From positions 1,027,001 to 1,091,000 of the forward strand of contig NZ_CP024920.1 in assembly GCF_002795865.1 (NCBI RefSeq): a DNA stretch of 64,000 bases, given 5' to 3'. How positions within the stretch are numbered: the first letter of the stretch is position 1; every line of letters starts with the position of its first letter. Both the position numbers and the translations under genes were made by a program. The notes under the pieces are model-generated. The model was not told the DNA's origin, did not search any database, and worked only from the letters and a program-made list of their open reading frames with translations. Source of the stretch: Qipengyuania seohaensis (GTDB lineage Bacteria > Pseudomonadota > Alphaproteobacteria > Sphingomonadales > Sphingomonadaceae). Of this stretch, positions 17,525-24,505 are shown one piece after another.

Positions 17525-17958
17525 ATAGGGTGCTCGACCACGTTGAGGCTGGGCGAGTTCTTGAACAGCCAGCCGGAAAAGACGCGGTTGAATTCGTTCT
17601 GACTGCCACGTTCGCGTACTAGGACCTGAACGAAGGCGCCCGTTTCCTGCGGCATTTCCCACGGAGCGGTCCGCTCGCACGAAGCGAGGCTGATGATCAC
17701 ATCGCCCACGCGCTTCTGTTCGCCCGGACGCATTTCGAGATCCTGCGTTTCGTTGTTGCGCTTATTGAGCAGGCCGATGGTCGCCACGCGCTCTTCCAGC
17801 GGAGTGCCGATCCCCGCTTCCGCAGCGGCGACTTCGGGCAGCTCGACACGCTGCAACTCTTCAGGAATTTCGGTGCTGACCGCTTCCGGCTCGGGCGGGT
17901 CCTGCGAGCACGCGCCAAGGACCAACGCAGCGCCTAGGAGCAGGCCGATCCGGGCCAT
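17473..17958 (-). CDS. DUF2155 domain-containing lipoprotein
   Basis: A 161-residue protein with a lipoprotein signal peptide (LLLGAALVLGACSQDP, lipobox LGAC) and a C-terminal DUF2155 domain (RTAPWEMPQETGAFVQVLVR, FSGWLFKNSPSLNVVEHP, VWVKDCA). The family is restricted largely to alphaproteobacteria and has no known function; members sit beside the NDUFA12 gene, as here, where the start codon is two bases from the stop of that gene. The 3' end overlaps aat in convergent orientation by 52 bases. Confidence 0.85.
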   Translation of the reverse strand: MARIGLLLGAALVLGACSQDPPEPEAVSTEIPEELQRVELPEVAAAEAGIGTPLEERVATIGLLNKRNNETQDLEMRPGEQKRVGDVIISLASCERTAPWEMPQETGAFVQVLVRERGSQNEFNRVFSGWLFKNSPSLNVVEHPIYDVWVKDCAMDFPGEE

Positions 17959-17960
17959 GA

Positions 17961-18359
17961 TCAGGCGTCCGGCGACCAGGCTTCGTAATCGCCGACCGCA
18001 CGCGCACGCTTGCCGCCACGCTCCAGCGCGCCCTGCGGACGATAGGCGTTACCGGTGCCGGTTGCGTTAGGCGTGTAGTCGGTTTCCCAGATGCGCGGTG
18101 CTGGCAGGAAGCTTTCCGGCACGTCGTCGCCCGATCCGTGGAGCCAGCCGTGCCATTCGGCGGGCACGCGGCTAGCGTCGTTGGCGCCTTCGTAGATCAC
18201 CCAGCGGCGCTCTCGCTGGCCTTCGCCCTTTTTCTTGGAGCGGTAATACTTGTTACCCTGCGCGTCGGTGCCGACGTGTTCGCCATTGCGCGAGGACCAC
18301 AGCATCGTGCCGATGGTGGCACCGTTCCACCAGGTGAAGATCTTTGCGAGAGGATTCAT
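17961..18359 (-). CDS. NADH:ubiquinone oxidoreductase subunit NDUFA12
   Basis: Accessory subunit of respiratory complex I shared by alphaproteobacteria and mitochondria (B17.2 homologue). The 132-residue protein shows IFTWWNGATIGTMLWSSRNG, a basic stretch with RRWVIYEG, DASRVPAEWHGWLHG and the C-terminal YRPQGALERGG. It is on the matrix-facing side of complex I in homologues. It is co-oriented and nearly contiguous with the DUF2155 gene downstream. Its presence supports an alphaproteobacterial host. Confidence 0.93.
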   Translation of the reverse strand: MNPLAKIFTWWNGATIGTMLWSSRNGEHVGTDAQGNKYYRSKKKGEGQRERRWVIYEGANDASRVPAEWHGWLHGSGDDVPESFLPAPRIWETDYTPNATGTGNAYRPQGALERGGKRARAVGDYEAWSPDA

Positions 18360-18420
18360 AATTCGCGCGCCTAGCTGATTCCCGCGCGCGCGCCAAGCGC
18401 ATGCGTGGTGTATTTCGCGC

Positions 18421-18933
18421 TCACCATTCGACCAGGTCGCCGGGCTCGATGCCGAGTTCTTCGGCCAGACCGCCGCGAATCTCCAGCACCCCGCTGGTGA
18501 CGCCGACCGAATAAACCGATTCGAGCGAATAGGGCTCGGTCTCGGCGGCGATATTGAGAATGCGGCCGTCTGTCCCGATGAAGATGATGTCGAGCGGGAG
18601 CGGGGTGTTCTTCATCCAGAAGCTGCGCGCGGTCTGCGGCTCGCTTGGGAAGATCATTCCCTCGTCGTCCGCCAGTTCCGTGCGGAACATGAGGCCCTGC
18701 GCCTGCGCTTCGCGCGACTGAGCGAGTTCGGAGCGAAAAGTGTGGACCGTATCGCCGCTGCGCACGGTTACCGGAATGATCTGCAAGCCGGAGATCGGGT
18801 GGACCGCCTCCGCTTGCTGAGATGCGGCGCTGGCGGGTTCCTCGGCGGTTCCGGCAGGTGCACATGCGGCCATGGCAAGCGCAAGGCAGATCGCGCCGCT
18901 GCGCAGTACCGGCAAAGCAATTTCGAACTTCAT
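18421..18933 (-). CDS. DUF192 domain-containing lipoprotein
   Basis: A 170-residue secreted protein. The signal sequence ends near LALAMAACAPAG (probable lipobox AAC). The DUF192 domain occupies the rest, with FRSELAQSREAQAQGLMFR, GMIFPSEPQTARSFWMKNT, PLDIIFIGTDGRI and ELGIEPGDLVEW. The family forms a small beta-sandwich of unknown function. ATG 18933 lies four bases after the recX stop on the same strand, so the two genes are likely co-transcribed. Confidence 0.88.
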   Translation of the reverse strand: MKFEIALPVLRSGAICLALAMAACAPAGTAEEPASAASQQAEAVHPISGLQIIPVTVRSGDTVHTFRSELAQSREAQAQGLMFRTELADDEGMIFPSEPQTARSFWMKNTPLPLDIIFIGTDGRILNIAAETEPYSLESVYSVGVTSGVLEIRGGLAEELGIEPGDLVEW

Positions 18934-18937
18934 TCCA

Positions 18938-19522
18938 TCAATCCCACAGATCGGCTTCTTCAAGCCATTCTTCCAGCGCCGCCTCGTCGGAAGCGGAAAG
19001 GATGGCCTGAGCGTGGGCGAAGGTGTGCCCCGCCCTAACCATCGCTGCAAGCTGCTTTTCATTCCGTTTGTGACGCATCTCGCTCGTCTCGCCCCCGAGT
19101 TGGCTGGAGAAGGGACCGAAGCGCCTGCGTCGCGCAAGCGCCAGTGCCGCCTCTCGTGCGTCACGTTCGCCCGGCGCAAGTTCGCTTCGCAACCCTTCGT
19201 CGAGGCCGGCTGCACGCAGCGTTTCGTCGACCCGCCGCGCGCCATATCCGCGTGACAGCAGGCCGCCCGCCTTCATTTTTCCGTATCCGCGATCGTCGAC
19301 GTAGCCTTTGTCCACGAAATCGGCGACCATCGCATCGATGCCGGGCTCCCCTTCGTCCTCCCAGCCACGTTCGCGCAGCTTGCGCTTGAGATAGGTTTCA
19401 AGCTTGCCCGCGCTGGTCGCAAATCGCGCTACGTAGGACAGCGCCAGGTCGCGCAACCGCGTGCGGTCGAGCGGCTTGGGCTTGCGACGAGCGCGCCGCT
19501 GTGTTGCGTTACGATCAACCAT
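18938..19522 (-). CDS. recX: Regulatory protein RecX
   Basis: RecX modulates RecA filament growth. The 194-residue protein is built of three-helix repeats: LRDLALSYVARFATSAGKLE, LKRKLRERGWEDEG, then VADFVDKGYVDDRGYGKMKA and LLSRGYGARRVDETLRAAGL. The third repeat (KRNEKQLAAMVRAGHTFAHA) is also present. ATG 19522 is preferred over longer frames because the conserved basic N-terminus starts there. recA is not in the window. It is followed closely by the DUF192 gene. Confidence 0.88.
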   Translation of the reverse strand: MVDRNATQRRARRKPKPLDRTRLRDLALSYVARFATSAGKLETYLKRKLRERGWEDEGEPGIDAMVADFVDKGYVDDRGYGKMKAGGLLSRGYGARRVDETLRAAGLDEGLRSELAPGERDAREAALALARRRRFGPFSSQLGGETSEMRHKRNEKQLAAMVRAGHTFAHAQAILSASDEAALEEWLEEADLWD

Positions 19523-19652
19523 CGGCCATATTCGTGCCACAGTCCTTACCGAATGGGAAAGCTCGATATAGCGTTGCGGCAGTGATCGTGGCGCATAGGG
19601 ATCATGAGGGATGCCGCAAGGCTCTGTTATTTCACGGGAATCGCGAAAACCA

Positions 19653-21386
19653 ATGACCGACGCCGCATTGACGCCGACGCCAAATGATTGCGACCTGCCA
19701 CGCCGCAGGGCCGACTTCGCCACCTTCAACGAGGCGGTGGATTACGCTGCCCGTAGCGAAAAGGGGCTCAATTTTCACGATATGCGCGGCGACCTCGTTC
19801 GCCCCTATCCCTTCAGCGAGATGCGGGAAGACGCGCTCAAATTCGCGCGCCAGCTGGCCGCCTATGGCATCGGCAAGGAAGACCGCGTCGCGCTCGTCGC
19901 GGAAACCTGCCCCGAGTTTGCCGCGCTGTTCTGCGCCTGCACCTATGTCGGCGCTTGGCCGGTGCCGCTGCCCCTGCCCACCGGCTTCGGCGGCAAGGAA
20001 GGCTATATCGACCAGCTTGCGGTCCAGCTCCAAAGCAGCGATCCGAAGATTCTTATCTACCCCGAAGAGATCGCGGAAATGGCCAAGGCCGCTGCCGACC
20101 GGCAGGGCTGCGAGGGCGAGAGCTGGCAGGAGTTCGCCAAGCGCCCCGATCCCGAATGCGAGCTGCCCGAAGCGCAGCCTAAGGACATCTGCTATCTCCA
20201 GTATTCCAGCGGATCGACGCGCTTCCCGACCGGCGTAGCAGTGACGCACGAGGCGCTGCTGCACAATCTCTTCGGGCATTCGACCGGCGTGGACCTTGGC
20301 GTCAATGACCGCGTGGTTAGCTGGCTGCCGTGGTATCACGACATGGGCCTCGTCGGCTGTTTGCTGTCGCCCATCGCGAACCAGGCATCGGTCGACTACC
20401 TGAAGACCGAGCATTTCGCTCGCCGCCCGCTGGCGTGGCTCGACCTGATCAGCCGGAACAAGGGCAATACGCTCAGTTATTCGCCGACTTTCGGCTACGA
20501 CATTTGCGCGCGCCGCATCTCCAGTCAGAGCCATGTGGACGAACGCTTCGACCTGTCGCGCTGGCGCACCGCCGGCAATGGCGCGGACATGATCCGTCCC
20601 GACGTGATGCAGAGCTTCGTCAACGCCTTTGCGCAGGCCGGCTTCAAGGCCAGCGCCTTCACGCCCAGCTACGGCCTTGCCGAAGCGACGCTGGCAGTCA
20701 CCGTCATGCCCCCGGGGGAAGGTATCCGCGTCGAACTGGTCGAGGAAGAACGCCTGTCAGGTCGCCCGCGCAACCTCGATCATCCGGCCCGCTATCGGGC
20801 GATCGTCAATTGCGGCAAGGCCCTGCCCGGCATGGAAGTCGAAATCCGCGACGAGAAGGGTGCAGCCAAAAGCGATCACCAGATCGGCAAGGTCTGGTGC
20901 CGCGGCACCAGCGTCATGCATTCCTATTTCCGGAACGAGGAAGCGACCGAGGAATGCCTCGTCGACGGCTGGCTGGACACGGGTGACATGGGCTACCAGG
21001 CCGACGGCTATTTGTTCATCGTGGGCCGCGCGAAGGACATGATCATCATCAACGGCAAGAATCTCTGGCCGCAGGATATCGAGTGGGCAGTCGAACAATT
21101 GCCCGGTTTCAACCACGGCGACATCGCCGCCTTCTCGGTCGATACCGAAAATGGCGAAGAAGCGCCTGCCGTGCTCGTCCATTGCCGCGTTTCGGAACCG
21201 GAAGAGCGGATCAAGCTGCGCGACCAGATCGCCGACAAGGTTCGCGGCGTGACCGGCATGAGCTGCGTCGTCGAACTCGTCCCGCCGCGCACGCTGCCGC
21301 GCACAAGCTCGGGTAAACTGAGCCGTGCCAAGGCGAAGAGGCTCTATCTCTCGGGTGAAATCCAGCCGCTCGAACTGGCCGCCTGA
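19653..21386 (+). CDS. Fatty acyl-AMP ligase (FAAL/FadD-like)
   Basis: Adenylate-forming enzyme of about 577 residues. It has the ATP P-loop CYLQYSSGSTRFPTGVAVTH, the A5 motif YGLAEATLAV, the hinge-region WLDTGDMGY and GRAKDMIIINGKNLWPQDIE, and a C-terminal TSSGKLSRAKAKR lysine region. The NLWPQDIE variant and the longer N-terminal subdomain are typical of FAALs, which make acyl-adenylates for transfer to carrier proteins rather than to CoA. ATG 19653 is chosen; 19611 is also in frame. No polyketide synthase or acyl carrier gene is adjacent. Confidence 0.85.
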   Translation: MTDAALTPTPNDCDLPRRRADFATFNEAVDYAARSEKGLNFHDMRGDLVRPYPFSEMREDALKFARQLAAYGIGKEDRVALVAETCPEFAALFCACTYVGAWPVPLPLPTGFGGKEGYIDQLAVQLQSSDPKILIYPEEIAEMAKAAADRQGCEGESWQEFAKRPDPECELPEAQPKDICYLQYSSGSTRFPTGVAVTHEALLHNLFGHSTGVDLGVNDRVVSWLPWYHDMGLVGCLLSPIANQASVDYLKTEHFARRPLAWLDLISRNKGNTLSYSPTFGYDICARRISSQSHVDERFDLSRWRTAGNGADMIRPDVMQSFVNAFAQAGFKASAFTPSYGLAEATLAVTVMPPGEGIRVELVEEERLSGRPRNLDHPARYRAIVNCGKALPGMEVEIRDEKGAAKSDHQIGKVWCRGTSVMHSYFRNEEATEECLVDGWLDTGDMGYQADGYLFIVGRAKDMIIINGKNLWPQDIEWAVEQLPGFNHGDIAAFSVDTENGEEAPAVLVHCRVSEPEERIKLRDQIADKVRGVTGMSCVVELVPPRTLPRTSSGKLSRAKAKRLYLSGEIQPLELAA

Positions 21387-21439
21387 GCGTTCGATACTGT
21401 CACTGCGAAGCTTTGTAGCTGCCATCGCATGATGGCACC

Positions 21440-21468
21440 TTGAAACTCGTGTTATAGAGACCTAATAC
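21440..21468 (+). promoter_or_regulatory. Housekeeping-type promoter of the TelA operon
   Basis: TTGAAA at 21440-21445 and TAATAC at 21463-21468 with a 17-base spacer, 38 bases before the telA-like start. It fits the sigma-70-type consensus; the assignment is by eye. Confidence 0.6.
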
Positions 21469-21505
21469 AGGGAAGAGTAATCTTCCGGGAGGTCTGCGTA
21501 AATTC

Positions 21506-22756
21506 ATGAGTGACGAAAAGCCCCAGGCAGCCGCTGCCACGCCCGCTGCAAAGCCCGCCGCTACTGCCACGATGGCGCCGCCGGAATTCGACCTGACGCC
21601 GCCCGATCCGGTGCCGGCCGTTGCGCCTGAAAAGGCTGCCGGCCTCGTGCCCGTGTCGGAAGAGGTGAAGAGCAAGCTGGAAAGCAAGGTGGACGGTTTC
21701 GTCGACGACCTGATCGCGCAGGACGCAAACTCGCCTGAATTCGGCAAGAAAGTCGACCAGTTGACCAACATGGGCCGCAAGGAAATCATGGCGGCAGCGG
21801 GCATGTCGAATCGCTTCCTCGACCGCCCTGTCCGCGCGATGGACAAGGACGAGGGCGTCGGCGCGAACCTCGCCGAATTGCGCCGCGTGGTGGAAGACCT
21901 CGACCCGGGCAAGCGCGGCAAGCTGTCGGGCACGCGCAAGATCCTCGGCATCATTCCTTTCGGCAACAAGCTGACCAATTACTTCCGCAGCTACCAGAGC
22001 GCGCAGACGCACATCCAGTCGATCCTCTCGAACCTTTCCAGCGGCAAGGACGAACTGATCATGGACAATGCCGCGATCGACGTCGAACGCCAGAAACTGT
22101 GGGAGGCGATGGGTAATCTGGAACAGATGATCCATATCTCCAACACGCTCGACGGCAAGCTGGAGGAAAAGGCCGCCGAACTCGACGCGACCGATCCGGC
22201 CAAGGCGAAGGCCGTGCGAGAGACCGCACTGTTCTATGTCCGCCAGCGCACGCAAGACCTGCTCACGCAAATGGCTGTGAGCGTGCAGGGCTATCTCGCC
22301 CTCGACCTCGTGAAGAAGAATAATGTCGAGCTGGTGAAGGGCGTCGACCGCGCCAGCACCACGACCGTCGGCGCGCTGCGCACGGCCGTCACCGTGGCCG
22401 AAGCAATGACCAACCAGCGCCTCGTGCTTGGCCAGATCACTGCCTTGAACGACACGACGGCGGGCATCATCGACAGCACCAGCACCATGTTGCGCGACCA
22501 GACCGGCAAGATCCACGAACAGGCCGCCGCCAGCACGATCCCGCTGGAAACGCTGCAACGCGCCTTCCAGAACATCTACGACACCATGGACGAGGTCGAC
22601 GAATTCAAGATTCGCGCGCTCGATTCCATGAAACAGACGGTGACGCTGCTCGGCGAAGAAGTCGAAAAGTCGAAGGGTTATATCGCGCGCGCCGAAGGTC
22701 AGTCCCAAGCGCAGAAGCAGATGGCGACCAGCGACCTGTTGAGCATCGAGGGATAA
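21506..22756 (+). CDS. Toxic anion resistance protein, TelA family
   Basis: A 416-residue soluble coiled-coil protein. After an alanine/proline-rich N-terminus (to about residue 50) it has the family tracts RKILGIIPFGNKLTNYFRSY, IDVERQKLWEAMGNLEQMIH, ALFYVRQRTQDLLTQMAVSV and TSTMLRDQTGKIHEQAA. TelA proteins are linked to tellurite and envelope-stress tolerance, but the mechanism is not settled. It is the first gene of a three-gene operon with a membrane protein and a small PHA-system-like protein, behind a good promoter. Confidence 0.9.
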   Translation: MSDEKPQAAAATPAAKPAATATMAPPEFDLTPPDPVPAVAPEKAAGLVPVSEEVKSKLESKVDGFVDDLIAQDANSPEFGKKVDQLTNMGRKEIMAAAGMSNRFLDRPVRAMDKDEGVGANLAELRRVVEDLDPGKRGKLSGTRKILGIIPFGNKLTNYFRSYQSAQTHIQSILSNLSSGKDELIMDNAAIDVERQKLWEAMGNLEQMIHISNTLDGKLEEKAAELDATDPAKAKAVRETALFYVRQRTQDLLTQMAVSVQGYLALDLVKKNNVELVKGVDRASTTTVGALRTAVTVAEAMTNQRLVLGQITALNDTTAGIIDSTSTMLRDQTGKIHEQAAASTIPLETLQRAFQNIYDTMDEVDEFKIRALDSMKQTVTLLGEEVEKSKGYIARAEGQSQAQKQMATSDLLSIEG

Positions 22757-22766
22757 GGGAACAGCC

Positions 22767-23525
22767 TTGAGCGACCTCAGCCGAGATTCCGACCGCATCC
22801 TTTCCGAAGGCAGGGCACTCGTGCGCGACAACCAAGAAGGTGGCCGCCATCGCCGCGCCGTGTCGATCGGTGAAGGATCGGCCCGGGTTCGCCGCAAGAA
22901 CTGGACGAAACGCCTGACCTATTTCGTCGGCGCCGTCTTCACGATCCTCGTTGCGGGATCGGTCGCGGGGCTGGTGCTCGACGGGATCGGTTTCGTCGGA
23001 GTGATGGCGATCGCTCTCGCGGTAGTCGTGGCTGCAGCGGTCTTTTCGAATTACCCCAAGGTGAAGGTCCCCAAGCGGTCCGACATCAACAGGGGCGACG
23101 TGAAGCAGATGGTGAGCCGCACCGAATTATGGCTCGAAGCGCAGCGCCCCGCCCTGCCCCCGCCGGCCGTGAACCTCGTCGACCAGATCGGCGTGCAGCT
23201 CGACAATCTCGGGTTCCAGCTCGAAGGCCTGGACCAGAATCACCCCAAGGCGCGCGAAATCCGCAGCCTGGTCGGTGAACAGCTTCCCGAAATGGTCGAC
23301 AGCTATCGCAAGATCCCGGCGCATCTCCGCACCGAAAAGCGCGCCGGCGCAACGCCCGATGAACAGCTGACCGGGAGCCTCTCCAAGATCAGCGGCGAAA
23401 TCGATTCGATCACACGCCAGCTGGCAGAGGGCTCGCTCGACGATCTGGCGATCAAGCACCGGTTCCTCGAATACAAGTTCGGCGAAGGTGCCGAAACCAG
23501 CCCGCAACTGGAGCACAAGAGCTGA
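22767..23525 (+). CDS. TelA-associated two-helix membrane protein
   Basis: A 252-residue protein with a basic N-terminus, two adjacent membrane segments (about residues 52-90: RLTYFVGAVFTILVAGSVAG and VMAIALAVVVAAAVFSNY) and a long helical cytoplasmic C-terminal domain. The layout and position after telA recall the XpaC-like partners that commonly accompany TelA proteins, but the sequence match is not certain. It starts ten bases after the telA stop and overlaps the next start by one base (TGATG). Confidence 0.65.
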   Translation: MSDLSRDSDRILSEGRALVRDNQEGGRHRRAVSIGEGSARVRRKNWTKRLTYFVGAVFTILVAGSVAGLVLDGIGFVGVMAIALAVVVAAAVFSNYPKVKVPKRSDINRGDVKQMVSRTELWLEAQRPALPPPAVNLVDQIGVQLDNLGFQLEGLDQNHPKAREIRSLVGEQLPEMVDSYRKIPAHLRTEKRAGATPDEQLTGSLSKISGEIDSITRQLAEGSLDDLAIKHRFLEYKFGEGAETSPQLEHKS

Positions 23526-23833
23526 TGCGCGTCCCGATCTCCCACGATCTTCCCAAGGAAGAAGTGCGCCACCGCCTTTCCAGCCGCAGCCACGAAATCG
23601 CCGATGTCGTGCCGGGCGGCATGGCGGAAGTCGACGTGTCCTGGCCTGACGAAGACACCATGGCGGTGAACGTCGTCACCATGGGACAATCGCTGAATTC
23701 GCGGGTCCTGATCGAGGACAAGCAAGTGGTGTTCGAAGTCGACCTGCCGATGGCCCTGAGCTTCGTGAAACCGATGATCGAGAGCGCGATCCGCTCCAAG
23801 GGTGAAAAGCTGCTAAGCGCTCCTAAAACCTGA
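23525..23833 (+). CDS. Polyhydroxyalkanoic acid system family-like protein
   Basis: A 102-residue protein: VPISHDLPKEEVRHRLSSRS, then a beta-rich stretch DVSWPDEDTMAVNVVTMGQS and a closing PMALSFVKPMIESAIRSKG. The pattern, an N-terminal helix followed by antiparallel strands in about 100 residues, fits the PHA_gran_rgn family found near PHA genes in some bacteria. The match is from memory and moderate. It is the third gene of the TelA operon, overlapping its neighbour by one base. A phasin gene lies far to the left at the window edge. Confidence 0.6.
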   Translation: MRVPISHDLPKEEVRHRLSSRSHEIADVVPGGMAEVDVSWPDEDTMAVNVVTMGQSLNSRVLIEDKQVVFEVDLPMALSFVKPMIESAIRSKGEKLLSAPKT

Positions 23834-23857
23834 CCATCAATTTTTTCCGCGACAGCG

Positions 23858-23882
23858 GGAACTCCGTTCGCTTTCAGTCGCT
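23858..23882 (+). promoter_or_regulatory. Degenerate EcfG-like promoter before bphO-bphP
   Basis: GGAAC at 23858-23862, a 16-base spacer, and CGCT at 23879-23882 in place of CGTT. The one mismatch lowers confidence; position, about 85 bases before the preferred bphO start, is suitable. Confidence 0.4.
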
Positions 23883-23968
23883 TGGTGGTGAGGACCGTCA
23901 TTCTGGCGGCCCGTTCGTGTTCGCTTGCGGCCCCCCGACAGCCGAACACAACCGCGGGGGGAGCGGGT

Positions 23969-24505
23969 TTGAGACAAAGACTACGCGCGGCCACGGCCCC
24001 GCTGCACGACCGACTAGACGACGCGATGGGTGCTCTGCCCGTCGGTGATGACAGTTCTTTTGCGCGGTTCCTCACCATTCAATACGCCAGCCGGCGCTAT
24101 CTCGACGCGGGTTTCTCCGATTACCGGCCCGTGCAGATCGGCGCTCCTCCTTCGCAACTCGACCTGATTGCGCGCGATCTCGAGGTGCTCGGTGGTGCCC
24201 CGGCGCAAATTGCGGGAGGCGCCTCATTCGAATCGACAGCTGCGGCGTTGGGCGCGGCCTGGGTCCTTGCGGGTTCGTCCATGGGAAATCGCGCTATGCT
24301 GGCCCAGCGACGCAAGCTCGGCCTCGGCCATGCGGACGCCTTTCTCGCCGACCCGCGGATGCCTGACTATTTCCAATCTCTCCTGCCATTGCTAGCGGGC
24401 GATTTCGACACTCTTGAGCAAGACCGGATGATCGATGGCGCGACCCTCGCCTTCACGACCTTCCTGGATGTGCTTGCCCGAACCGAATTGAAAGAAGCCG
24501 CATGA
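23969..24505 (+). CDS. bphO: Biliverdin-producing heme oxygenase BphO
   Basis: Opens heme to biliverdin, the chromophore of the phytochrome encoded next. The 178-residue product has the proximal heme histidine in RAATAPLHDRLDDAMG and the glycine-bearing distal helix in AWVLAGSSMGNRAMLAQR. A TTG at 23969 preceded by GGGGGGAGCGGG is preferred because it puts the conserved helix at the N-terminus; a TTG at 23882 would add 29 poorly conserved residues. Its TGA overlaps the bphP start (ATGA). Confidence 0.88.
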   Translation: MRQRLRAATAPLHDRLDDAMGALPVGDDSSFARFLTIQYASRRYLDAGFSDYRPVQIGAPPSQLDLIARDLEVLGGAPAQIAGGASFESTAAALGAAWVLAGSSMGNRAMLAQRRKLGLGHADAFLADPRMPDYFQSLLPLLAGDFDTLEQDRMIDGATLAFTTFLDVLARTELKEAA

